This document shows positions 1 through 6,651 of a DNA stretch of 8,238 nt, piece after piece. The DNA is from Bacteroidota bacterium (GTDB taxonomy: Bacteria > Bacteroidota > Kryptoniia > Kryptoniales > JAKASW01). Both the position numbers and the translations under genes were made by a program. Where the stretch lies: the NCBI GenBank assembly GCA_021796055.1, contig JAJYOS010000257.1, forward strand, positions 1 to 8,238, written 5' to 3'. Position 1 is the stretch's first letter. Each line of letters begins with the position of its first letter. The notes under the pieces were generated by a model that made no database searches, was not told where the DNA came from, and saw nothing but the letters and a program-made list of their open reading frames with translations.

Positions 1-3000
1 CCGAGCGCAACGGACGAGAAACTGAATGTCCCCGTACCGGTCGTCCCGGCTGTCTGGGTCGTATTTACAACGACTCCGTTCACTCTTAAGGTCACCGTTG
101 TGAAAAGCGGGGCCGTGCCGGAAACGCTCACAATATAGGTGGGCGTTGTCTGGGTCACGAGCTTGCTGGTGATGATTGGTGACAGCGGCGGCGCGAGGCT
201 TATGATCACTTGCCGCGAATCTTCCGTCGGGTTACCCTTGCTGTCCAGAGCACGGAGTTTGATCGTGTGGTTGCCGTCAGTCGAAGCCACGGTGTTCCAG
301 AAATAGGATATGCTGCCACCGGTCTGAGTCGCGACAACGGTTCCGTCAATTGAAAGTTCCATCGAGCCCATCGTGCTCTCAACGTCGTGCGCCGTTGCCG
401 AGATCGAGATGGGGGCGGTGACCACCTGGCCTGCAATGACATTGAACGAGTCGATCACCGGGCCTGTCGAGTCAGCCCGTGGCATTACGCTCAGGCTCTG
501 GACATCAGCCCGCTCGGCTCCAGATGTGTTCAAAACCGTTACAGCATACTGGTACGTTGTGTCGTTTGCAAGCCCGGTATCTGTGAAGGTCGTCGCGGTC
601 TTGGCAGCAGTCCCGACCAGGCTCATCGCGCTGATATCGGTCTGCTGCGCTGTCGATGCTTTTCGATAGACATTGTACTGTTTCACGTAGGACGAATTCA
701 CTGCACTCCACGAAAGCGTAGCTTTACCGCTGACAGTAGTAGCACCGAGATTCGAGGGATTTGCAAGTCTTGTCATTGCCTCGATAATCACGCCCTGGCT
801 CTCGTGGCCCAGATTGTCCTTGACGGTTATCTTGAGTTTGTATTTCGTTGCATCAAGGAGTCCGGACTTCGTAAATGTCGTAACCGTCTTTCCGAGCGAT
901 ATCCCTGCATCGTAACCATTGCCGCTGTCAACGTATAGTACCTGATCTGCAAGATCGCCGACAGTATTGATGCTCGCGGTCCAGTTAAGTATGACGAAGT
1001 TGCTCTGCGCAGTCGAATAGCCGGCTGTTGCTGCAAAGTTCGTGACGTTTTCCGGCGCGACCGTGTCTGTCGGCACTGCCGATGCGATATTCACGATATT
1101 GATCTGGTTCCCGGCAAGGTCCACGGGCACTACAGCAAAGTAATACATGCTGCCCTGGGTAAGACCCGTGACGTTATAGGTCTTCGTGCCCTTGGTGGTC
1201 GTACCCATAGGCGTCATGCCGCTGACATCGGCGAATGCTGTTGTCGACTTATAGATGCCGTAATAAGCGACATCCGCTGTTTCTGGATAGGCGGCCCAGG
1301 TCAGTGTTATTTCGGTGCCTTTACCGCTGCCGTCGGCAACGAGAGCTCCCAGCCCGAGCGGAGCCGGCGGCGCGTTGTCGTAGAGTATATCCACGGCTTT
1401 GGTCGTCGTGTTGCCGATCGCGTCCATGGCAGTAAAGACAAAATGGTTCGTGATGCCCGAGACCAGGTTCACCGTATAGGTCCACGTCGGGCTGGAGTCA
1501 AGCGAGTTGAAGATCTGCGTGTTGTTCATCTTAACCACGCAGCCCGGCTCTTTGGTGCCGGTCAGTGTCTGGGTCGCCGTAGCCGAGGGGTTCTTATAGG
1601 TTACCGTAAAGGCAGGCGGCGTTGTGTCGAGCACAATGCTCGTTGTTACTGCGGACGAAACGTTTCCTGCCGCGTCGACTGCAACAACGCTCAGGTTGTT
1701 CTGGCCTTCGGCAAGCGGATAGCTGTAGCTCCAGGTTGCATTCGCATCTGCCGCGACGCGCTGCACCGAATTTATGGTGATTGCCGTTCCTGCATCCTTG
1801 GAGCCGCTCAGGATCTGGTTGGGGTTGTTCGTAGGCGTAGTAACCGGATTAAGACCGGGCGCGGGCGGCGGCGTAGTGTCGAGGACAAAGACGTCCGTCA
1901 TGGTCTGGGAGGACATGGCGTTGCCGGCCTTGTCCTTCGCATCGGCGATCTTCACGCTATAGGTGCCGTCGCCGTTGTTCGTCGCGAAGGTGTATGAAGC
2001 TTGCCACGTCCTGTTGCTGGTCCAACTCCCGACAGGCAGTGTGTAGGTGGAGCAAAGCAGACAGCGCGTAAAGGACACGGTGGGCTGAACGCTCGTCAGC
2101 ATGTCTTCATTGAACGTGATAACAAAGTTAACCGTCTCGGCCTTATGAGGACTCGTCGGGTTCATGGAGAGGGTCTGGACCACAGGAGCCGTAGTATCGA
2201 GGGTGAAGCTGAAGGTCGAAAGGCCTGTGTTGCCGAGAGCGTCAACAGGATGGAGTGTGGCTGTGTAGGTATCCGGGGCGAGAGCTGCCGTTGGAGTGAA
2301 GAAAAGCTGGTTTCCGGACACTGCCCAGTTCCCGTTTATCAGGGCTCCGGCGGAATTTTTTACGATCGCCCCTGCCATCGATGCATTAAGGTCCATCCCT
2401 GCATAGGTGTCGGCAAAGGTGACGGCAATGGTGCCGGCGGAATTCACCACGGTATTCGCAGCCGGGACTGAGGAAGCGAAGTTCGGAGGCGTGGTGTCCC
2501 TGACCACGGTCACGGCCGCGGTCTGGCTCTGGTTGTCGGCCGCATCCTTGGCGAAGATCGAGAACGTATTGGCCCCTTCGCTCAGGTTCACTGTGTAGCT
2601 CCACGTGGTATCGAAATAACCGGCAGCGGTCAGGACGTTGTTCACGAACAGCGAGGTATCGCTTTCCTTGGTCCCGGTCAGCGTCATGGAGCTGGTTTTT
2701 ATCGGCGTGACCGGCGGATCGATGCCGGGCTTGGCCGGCGGGACAGTGTCCACCAGGAACGTCATGGGAGCTGAAACAGTACTCAGGTTTCCGGCTGCGT
2801 CGACGGCATAGGCAGTGACGGTATTGCTTCCTTCATGCAGTCCGGAGATGCTGACGCTCCAGGTGAGCGTGGTAGGATAAGATACCGCACCGACAACTGC
2901 GCCTGCGCAGGCTACAACGACGTTAACGGTATCCGTTGATTTCGTACCGGTGATGGTTTTGGTCGTAAAGCGCGTCGGCACGGGGACGGGATCGATTGTC

Positions 3001-6000
3001 GGGGCTGGAGGCGGGGTCGCATCTACAGTAAAGGTTATTGTGTAGGTAGAATAATTACCGAGCGTGTCGGCCGGATTGATCGTTGCCGCATACGTGCCTT
3101 CGGCCAGTGCTGATGTGGGTGTGAAGATCACCGAGGCCGCGGCGCCGCTTCCGGACGTGGTCCAGGAACCTGCGGGGTCAGCTCCCGAAATGGCGTGAAC
3201 GCTCGCGTTGTTCAGAGTGGCGTCCAGATCTATACCGGAGAATGCCTCACTCAGGTTAAAGGTAATTGCAGCAACGGACGTGTTGAACACGCCGTTGTTA
3301 ACAGGCATCGTGCTCGTAACTGCCGGGGCCGTCACGTCCAAAGCCACGGCCACCATAATCGGCTGGCTGTGGAACCCGTCCGCATCCATGGCACTAACAC
3401 TCAGATTGTTCATGCCCGGCTGGAGGGTATAGTCACTTGACCACGTGGTCTGGCTGTCCAGCGGCGCAACTGTCGTGCCGTTAACGACCACGGCCGTGTC
3501 CGGAGGCTTCGTTCCGCTCAACGTAATCGAAGAAGTCGTCGTGGGCGTCTGCACCGGGTCCACGGTGGGCATCTGAATGCTGTAGGTGCGGTAATGCTCC
3601 TGGATCTCGGTGGCAGAAAGCACGCGCTTGTAAATGGCGAGCTCGTCAACGAGCCCGTTGAACACGCTTGACGGCCCAGGCCCTGCCCCGATCTGCAAGG
3701 GCGCCGTCGTGTCGCGTATGTTCGCTGAACTGTAGGTGCTGCTTGCCTTTTCAACGCCGTTTACGTAAATCTTCATCATGTTCTGATCGCTGCTGACCAC
3801 GGCTGCAAAGTGGTACCAGCCGTTGTTCGTTGTCGTGTTCGGCGCAGTCTTGATGAGACCGGAAGGCGTGAGGAGGACAATCTGCCCTATTCCCACATGG
3901 TCGTCAGGGGTCGAGGCCAGGTGCAGGTAACCGGCAGAATTCAGCCAGAGGCCGTACTCCCTGTTCTCGCAGTTCGTCGTGCAGTCAGGCGTGTTCCCTT
4001 TCCAGAAGATGTTCTGCCAGGTGGGGCTCAGGCTGTTCACGTAGATCCAACCGAGCACGGTAAGATTTCTGTCAGAGTGTAGCGTCGGAGCGTCCGGAAT
4101 GCTTACGTAGGAACTCGATCCATTAAAGCTTCCGGCATTCGTACCGATTTTCGCGCTCGAACTGAATGTGGCGCTGCTGTAAAGCGTTGCGTGATTTCCC
4201 GGCAGGGACGAATCCAGCCAATTGTTGTCCATGTGCCACAGGCCCACGAGTGCGTCCTTGTTGATCTTGATGTCGACAGACTTGACGGGCTGTGACTCGT
4301 ACACTTCCACTTCGCCCAGGGCGGGGCCATAGGTCGATCCGGTGACCTTCGAGATAATTCGTAATCTCAGCGCAGTCGCGTTAAGAGGCGCGAAATCATG
4401 GGTAATCCAGTTGTGAGCAGAATCATAGAGCCAGTTTCCGTTCGTATTGCCGGTAATCGATGCACTCGTCTGATCAACCGCTCCGTTCGAGTTCGTAACA
4501 ACGAGATTGGATACGGGCAGCCAGTTGCCGCTGTTGACCCAGGGCAGAGCGTCCGTTGTATATTCGACGAAATAGTCTTTCGGCTGCGACTGCGGTTCCG
4601 CCCAGTCCGTTCGAGTCCACGCCATCCATCTCATCTGGCTTATGGTCTTCGGGCCGCTGAACCTGACCATCCATGTATCACCGAGAGGGTTTTTGCCTGC
4701 CCACGTTCCGGCATCATTGCAACCCGGGGGAGAGTATGCCTGAACGGTCTGACCGTCATTTGCATAATACGAAGACCCGTCGCAGTTCGTTAATCTGTCA
4801 TAAGATCTGCTCGTCGCATACGCCGCCCCGCCGTTTGCAGAAAGGGACACGTTTTTGAGCGACGTCGTGGCCTCCATATTTCCCGCTTTGTCCACGGCGC
4901 GGTAATAGAGCGTGTGCATACCGTCCTGGTCCATGACGAACGGTGCGGAATAGACATTCCAGGAAATGCCGTCAAAGCTGTACTCGATCCTGTCGACGCC
5001 GATCCCCTCGCTACCGTCAGTTGCGGTCAGCGTGACCGTGACAGGACCGTAGAACCATCCGTCGTTTGACTGGGGCCCGCTCAAATCAACTTTTGTAACC
5101 GGCGCGGATGTATCATGGTTCGTAAAAACTATCTGCTGCTGGCCTTTGTTGCCGACCGCGTCCATGGGATAGATTATGACGAGATAGCTGTCCGGCGGCA
5201 GCGAAGCAGCGGGAGTAAAGATGAGGGTCTTGGTCCCCGATGTCATCCACGATCCGGAAATGAGCTGACCCGCGGAGTTCTTGACAATCGCTCCGTCCAT
5301 ACTCGCCTGAAGATTGATGGCGGAATTGGCGTCGGTCAGGTTGATGGTCACAGCCGTCACCGGTTTCGCGGTGTTGGAATTGTTCGCGGGCGAGGAGCTT
5401 TCTATCACCGGCGGCATATTGTCGTAAATGACCGTCTTAGTGACCGCTAGGCTCTGCCTGAACACCGGATCCACGGCAATAATGCTCAGGACGTTCGTGC
5501 CCGGTTGAAGCGTGCCGTAGATTCCCTGCCAGGTGGCTGTATCGTCGAAAGGGGCGATCTTCTTGCTGTTCACCCAGACGGACGTGCCTGCGGTTTTCGC
5601 CCCGGAAAGCGCTATGGTACTCGCTCCGACCACAGATGGTACGGAATCGACTACAGGAGCGGCAGGCGCTGCGGGATCGACAATTCCCGCATTCGCATGG
5701 AGAGCGATTTCCTCAGCCGTAAGCGCACGCTTGTAAATTGCGACTTCGTCGATGAGACCGCTAAATGGTTCGCTACCGCTGTTAAGTCTGCCTATGCGGA
5801 ATGGAGAGGTACTGCTGATGGTTGTAGTGACGGCTATAGCAGGTGAATCCAGCAGGCCGTTCACATATAGTTTAATTTGGCTTCCGTCATACGTGCCTAC
5901 TAGATAGTACCAATTCCCGGGTACAAGCGTTGTTTGCGATTCAACAGTTGCGACCCCCTGGCCTTCCTTGCCGAGGACAAACCAGAATTTGTTGTTCGAT

Positions 6001-6584
6001 CTTTGCCTGAATCCATAACCAACCTGTGTCGAACTTTGGATCGGCTCGCTCGTTGCGATGGTTTTATAGATCCCGCTGGCTTGCGGCATTACCCATGCAG
6101 AGAGAGTCAACTGAGCAGGTCTTAATATCGAGCTGCTCGCGACCTCGACATAGTCGTCAACTCCATCATAACTTCCTGAATAATTTCCTGCCTTGCATTT
6201 GCTGCTGAATGCGACTCCATTATATGGCACTCCATGCAGATTATTTCCCGACGAATCACCCCAATCTCCATCCATGTGCCACAAACCTACGAGGTCAGGG
6301 TCTCCTTGATTTTCCGGCTTGAACGCTATGGTTGCCGGCTTTGCAATCATGCTGCCATACATGCCTTCCGGAAGCGCCACGCTCACCGGTTTGGTGTCCA
6401 TCTCACCGTACATGGCGGTGGGAACTGCCACGCTCACCGGTTTGCTGTCCATCTCACCGTTCATCCCGGTGGGTACCGCGACTGACACGGGATGCGAAAT
6501 GGTGTCGGCGCCGAGGTTCGTCACGCCTACAGGGAAAAGCAGCACGTAACAAAGGAGTATGTTCAACAGAGCCCTAAATCTCAT
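1..6584 (-). CDS. Giant LamG/F5-8C/Ig-like/FN3 mosaic surface or secreted protein (C-terminus beyond the window)
   Basis: The reading frame is open for 2194 codons from an ATG at 6582-6584 to the left edge, with no in-frame stop. An in-frame TAA lies at 6597-6599. The start is supported by AAGGA five bases upstream and by a signal peptide (MRFRALLNILLCYVLLFPVG, likely cut near A26). Domain order by residue: 17-residue repeats 31-94; LamG 98-296; Ig-like A1 and B1 about 302-495; OmpL47-like 496-582; F5/8 type C 583-763; LamG 779-998; Ig-like modules 1006-1739; three FN3 domains 1740-2041; Big_7-like 2043-2133; partial Ig-like module 2134-2194. I see no enzymatic motif. The LamG and discoidin folds commonly bind carbohydrate or protein ligands and the Ig/FN3 domains act as spacers, so an adhesin or matrix role is inferred. 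The C-terminal anchor or secretion signal is not in view. It is probably co-transcribed with the upstream glycine-rich gene. Reading frame and domain classes are sure; function is not. Confidence 0.93.
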   Translation of the reverse strand, partial: MRFRALLNILLCYVLLFPVGVTNLGADTISHPVSVAVPTGMNGEMDSKPVSVAVPTAMYGEMDTKPVSVALPEGMYGSMIAKPATIAFKPENQGDPDLVGLWHMDGDWGDSSGNNLHGVPYNGVAFSSKCKAGNYSGSYDGVDDYVEVASSSILRPAQLTLSAWVMPQASGIYKTIATSEPIQSSTQVGYGFRQRSNNKFWFVLGKEGQGVATVESQTTLVPGNWYYLVGTYDGSQIKLYVNGLLDSPAIAVTTTISSTSPFRIGRLNSGSEPFSGLIDEVAIYKRALTAEEIALHANAGIVDPAAPAAPVVDSVPSVVGASTIALSGAKTAGTSVWVNSKKIAPFDDTATWQGIYGTLQPGTNVLSIIAVDPVFRQSLAVTKTVIYDNMPPVIESSSPANNSNTAKPVTAVTINLTDANSAINLQASMDGAIVKNSAGQLISGSWMTSGTKTLIFTPAASLPPDSYLVIIYPMDAVGNKGQQQIVFTNHDTSAPVTKVDLSGPQSNDGWFYGPVTVTLTATDGSEGIGVDRIEYSFDGISWNVYSAPFVMDQDGMHTLYYRAVDKAGNMEATTSLKNVSLSANGGAAYATSRSYDRLTNCDGSSYYANDGQTVQAYSPPGCNDAGTWAGKNPLGDTWMVRFSGPKTISQMRWMAWTRTDWAEPQSQPKDYFVEYTTDALPWVNSGNWLPVSNLVVTNSNGAVDQTSASITGNTNGNWLYDSAHNWITHDFAPLNATALRLRIISKVTGSTYGPALGEVEVYESQPVKSVDIKINKDALVGLWHMDNNWLDSSLPGNHATLYSSATFSSSAKIGTNAGSFNGSSSYVSIPDAPTLHSDRNLTVLGWIYVNSLSPTWQNIFWKGNTPDCTTNCENREYGLWLNSAGYLHLASTPDDHVGIGQIVLLTPSGLIKTAPNTTTNNGWYHFAAVVSSDQNMMKIYVNGVEKASSTYSSANIRDTTAPLQIGAGPGPSSVFNGLVDELAIYKRVLSATEIQEHYRTYSIQMPTVDPVQTPTTTSSITLSGTKPPDTAVVVNGTTVAPLDSQTTWSSDYTLQPGMNNLSVSAMDADGFHSQPIMVAVALDVTAPAVTSTMPVNNGVFNTSVAAITFNLSEAFSGIDLDATLNNASVHAISGADPAGSWTTSGSGAAASVIFTPTSALAEGTYAATINPADTLGNYSTYTITFTVDATPPPAPTIDPVPVPTRFTTKTITGTKSTDTVNVVVACAGAVVGAVSYPTTLTWSVSISGLHEGSNTVTAYAVDAAGNLSTVSAPMTFLVDTVPPAKPGIDPPVTPIKTSSMTLTGTKESDTSLFVNNVLTAAGYFDTTWSYTVNLSEGANTFSIFAKDAADNQSQTAAVTVVRDTTPPNFASSVPAANTVVNSAGTIAVTFADTYAGMDLNASMAGAIVKNSAGALINGNWAVSGNQLFFTPTAALAPDTYTATLHPVDALGNTGLSTFSFTLDTTAPVVQTLSMNPTSPHKAETVNFVITFNEDMLTSVQPTVSFTRCLLCSTYTLPVGSWTSNRTWQASYTFATNNGDGTYSVKIADAKDKAGNAMSSQTMTDVFVLDTTPPPAPGLNPVTTPTNNPNQILSGSKDAGTAITINSVQRVAADANATWSYSYPLAEGQNNLSVVAVDAAGNVSSAVTTSIVLDTTPPAFTVTYKNPSATATQTLTGTKEPGCVVKMNNTQIFNSLDSSPTWTYTVNLVSGITNHFVFTAMDAIGNTTTKAVDILYDNAPPAPLGLGALVADGSGKGTEITLTWAAYPETADVAYYGIYKSTTAFADVSGMTPMGTTTKGTKTYNVTGLTQGSMYYFAVVPVDLAGNQINIVNIASAVPTDTVAPENVTNFAATAGYSTAQSNFVILNWTASINTVGDLADQVLYVDSGNGYDAGISLGKTVTTFTKSGLLDATKYKLKITVKDNLGHESQGVIIEAMTRLANPSNLGATTVSGKATLSWSAVNSSYVKQYNVYRKASTAQQTDISAMSLVGTAAKTATTFTDTGLANDTTYQYAVTVLNTSGAERADVQSLSVMPRADSTGPVIDSFNVIAGQVVTAPISISATAHDVESTMGSMELSIDGTVVATQTGGSISYFWNTVASTDGNHTIKLRALDSKGNPTEDSRQVIISLAPPLSPIITSKLVTQTTPTYIVSVSGTAPLFTTVTLRVNGVVVNTTQTAGTTGTGTFSFSSVAL
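3..185 (-). other. Partial Ig-like module at the window edge
   Basis: Residues 2134-2194 (LSPIITSKLVTQTTPTYIVS, then SGTAPLFTTVTLRVNG and TGTGTFSFSSVAL) look like the first two thirds of another A-type Ig module: SGTA-P-x-x-T-V-x-L-x-V-N-G, with a FSFSSVAL strand in the place of the usual TWSYTVNL. The module is cut by the edge, so the giant protein certainly continues. Confidence 0.65.
186..461 (-). other. Domain: Big_7-like bacterial Ig domain
   Basis: Residues 2043-2133 read VIDSFNVIAGQVVTAPISIS, then HDVESTMGSMELSIDGTVVA, SYFWNTVASTDGNHTIKLRA and LDSKGNPTEDS. The strand pattern 'M-E-L-x-I-D-G ... W-N-T ... DGNHTIKLRALDSKGN' is typical of the Big_7 type of bacterial Ig domain found in large adhesins and polysaccharide-active proteins. 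It follows the FN3 triplet. Confidence 0.72.
462..1367 (-). repeat. Three consecutive fibronectin type III domains
   Basis: Residues 1740-2041 contain three FN3 units. The first (1740-1844) has ITLTWAAYPETADVAYYGIY, YNVTGLTQGSMYYFAVVPVD and LAGN. The second (1845-1938) has FVILNWTAS, FTKSGLLDATKYKLKITVKD and NLGHES. The third (1939-2041) has ATLSWSAVNSSYVKQYNVYR and FTDTGLANDTTYQYAVTVLN. The conserved tryptophan on strand B, the tyrosine before the last strands and the TGL turn are present in at least two copies; the second is the most diverged. FN3 domains serve as spacers in secreted bacterial proteins. Confidence 0.82.
1368..3569 (-). repeat. Array of diverged Ig-like modules (A2-B2-A3-A4-B3-X-A5-A6)
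   Basis: Eight beta-sandwich modules of about 82-106 residues cover residues 1006-1739. They are joined by D-T-T-P-P or similar hinges: DVTAP, DATPP, DTVPP, DTTPP, DTTAP, DTTPP, DTTPP and DNAPP. A-type modules (1006-1087, 1192-1283, 1284-1366, 1574-1657, 1658-1739) follow the pattern TLTGTKE, VNN, TTWSYTVNL, EGxN, VxAxDAAGN. B-type modules (1088-1191, 1367-1467) open with a P-x-N-N/A-N motif and end with FTPTxALAxxTY and DxLGN. Module X (1468-1573) is a distinct Ig-like domain with VNFVITFNEDM, NGDGTYSVKIAD and AKDKAGN. Copies are diverged at DNA level, so these are old duplications acting as a stiff spacer. Confidence 0.82.
3591..4250 (-). other. Domain: LamG / concanavalin A-like lectin fold, copy 2
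   Basis: Residues 779-998 repeat the LamG layout: LVGLWHMDNNWLDSS, GSFNGSSSYVSIPD, LTVLGWIYVN, GWYHFAAVVSSDQNMMKIYVNG and GLVDELAIYKRVLSATEIQEHY (from 977). Compared with copy 1 it carries a longer middle, including PDCTTNCEN with two cysteines spaced four apart, which could form a disulfide loop. The opening and closing motifs are close to copy 1, while the middles are strongly diverged. Confidence 0.9.
4296..4838 (-). other. Domain: F5/8 type C (discoidin-like, galactose-binding fold)
   Basis: Residues 583-763 start with a region holding two cysteines (TNCDG and PPGCNDAGTW). GDTWMVRFSGPKTISQMRW follows, then KDYFVEYTTD, WVNSGNWLPV, THDFAPLNATALRLRI and the closing ALGEVEVYE. The late 'LRLRI ... 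LGEVEVYE' strand pair is the most diagnostic part of the family. Such domains bind sugars or anionic surfaces. The call is by motif only; the N-terminal half is less typical. Confidence 0.72.
4839..5099 (-). other. Domain: OmpL47-like Ig domain
   Basis: Residues 496-582 read VTKVDLSGPQSNDGWFYGPV, then VTLTATDGSEGIGVDRIEYSFDG and HTLYYRAVDKAGNMEA. The signature of a glycine-rich opening, a W-F/Y strand, I-E-Y-S-x-DG and YRAVDKAGN-x-E is typical of the OmpL47-type domains that occur as tandem spacers in bacterial surface proteins. Only one copy is present, directly before the discoidin-like domain. Confidence 0.7.
5100..5681 (-). other. Domains: Ig-like modules A1 and B1 behind LamG-1
   Basis: A1 (about residues 302-392) has the pattern IALSGAKTAGTSVWVN, then W, LQPGTNVLSIIAVD and a closing DNMPP. 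It resembles the Glucodextran_B-like or Big-type beta-sandwich. B1 (393-495) begins VIESSSPANN and carries VTINLTDANSAINLQASMDG, GAIVKNSAGQLISGSW, LIFTPAASLPPDSYLV and a closing HDTSAP. It resembles the SbsA/Big_5 Ig-like family. The family names are my best fit by eye; the two-module pattern itself is clear because it recurs further along the protein. Confidence 0.75.
5697..6293 (-). other. Domain: LamG / concanavalin A-like lectin fold, copy 1
   Basis: Residues 98-296 show the landmarks of the bacterial LamG (LamG-like jellyroll) family: an opening LVGLWHMDGDWGDSSGN, then SYDGVDDYVEV, LSAWVMPQ (W164), NWYYLVGTYDGSQIKLYVNG, and the closing GLIDEVAIYKRALTAEEI (residues 276 onward). The length of about 200 residues is normal for the family. 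These domains usually bind glycans or protein partners; the ligand here cannot be read from sequence. Base composition around this domain is lower in G+C than at the matching part of LamG copy 2. Confidence 0.9.
6342..6494 (-). repeat. Three tandem 17-residue (51-bp) repeats at the mature N-terminus of the giant protein
   Basis: Residues 31-81 consist of three head-to-tail copies: HPVSVAVPTGMNGEMDS (6444-6494), KPVSVAVPTAMYGEMDT (6393-6443) and KPVSVALPEGMYGSMIA (6342-6392). A decayed fourth copy, KPATIAFKPENQG, follows at about 6303-6341, immediately before LamG-1. At DNA level the blocks 6376-6409 and 6427-6460 differ at a single base over 34 positions, exactly 51 bases apart. Copy 3 shares the 17 bases at 6376-6392 exactly with copy 2. 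The alternating small and hydrophobic residues (PVSVAV) suggest a beta-strand, followed by a methionine/glycine turn. I do not recognise a named family. Such a unit could be a linker, an oligomerisation element or a processing region. Confidence 0.9.
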
Positions 6585-6651
6585 GAGATTCCTTTTTTAA
6601 CGGAACCGCTATTTTTCAGAACGCAAATTTTCACAGATGAACGCTGTCTGG
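6585..6651 (-). other. 67-base gap between the two genes
   Basis: The gap is A+T-rich with A runs on the minus strand. It holds the ribosome-binding site of the giant gene. I see no G+C-rich stem followed by a T run, so no intrinsic terminator separates the genes, which favours co-transcription. No convincing promoter was found in it. Confidence 0.6.
6590..6594 (-). promoter_or_regulatory. Shine-Dalgarno site of the giant gene
   Basis: AAGGA lies five bases before the ATG at 6584, within a run of six A residues. The spacing is slightly short but acceptable. It is weaker than the site of the upstream gene, so less giant protein than glycine-rich protein may be made from a shared transcript (inferred). 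Confidence 0.7.

Noticed and set aside
387..1997. Long plus-strand open frames (387-938, 1443-1997) and a similar one at 2001-2471
   Set aside because: They lie antisense to the verified minus-strand frame, give arginine/cysteine/histidine-rich proteins without domains, and are the usual mirror frames of a G+C-rich gene.
2052..2063. CxxC motif as a c-type haem site
   Set aside because: The second cysteine is followed by serine, not histidine, and it sits inside an Ig-like strand region.
6342..6494. Regular 51-bp repeats as a possible CRISPR array
   Set aside because: The units are contiguous with no unique spacers, in frame, and encode a conserved protein repeat.
6540..6584. Lipoprotein signal (C12) in the giant protein
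   Set aside because: The residues before C12 (NILLC) lack the small residue at -1 required of a lipobox, and the hydrophobic core continues after the cysteine.
6585..6651. Intrinsic terminator between the two genes
   Set aside because: Only A/T runs and weak four-base dyads such as CAGA/TCTG are present; there is no stable stem followed by a T run in the transcript direction.
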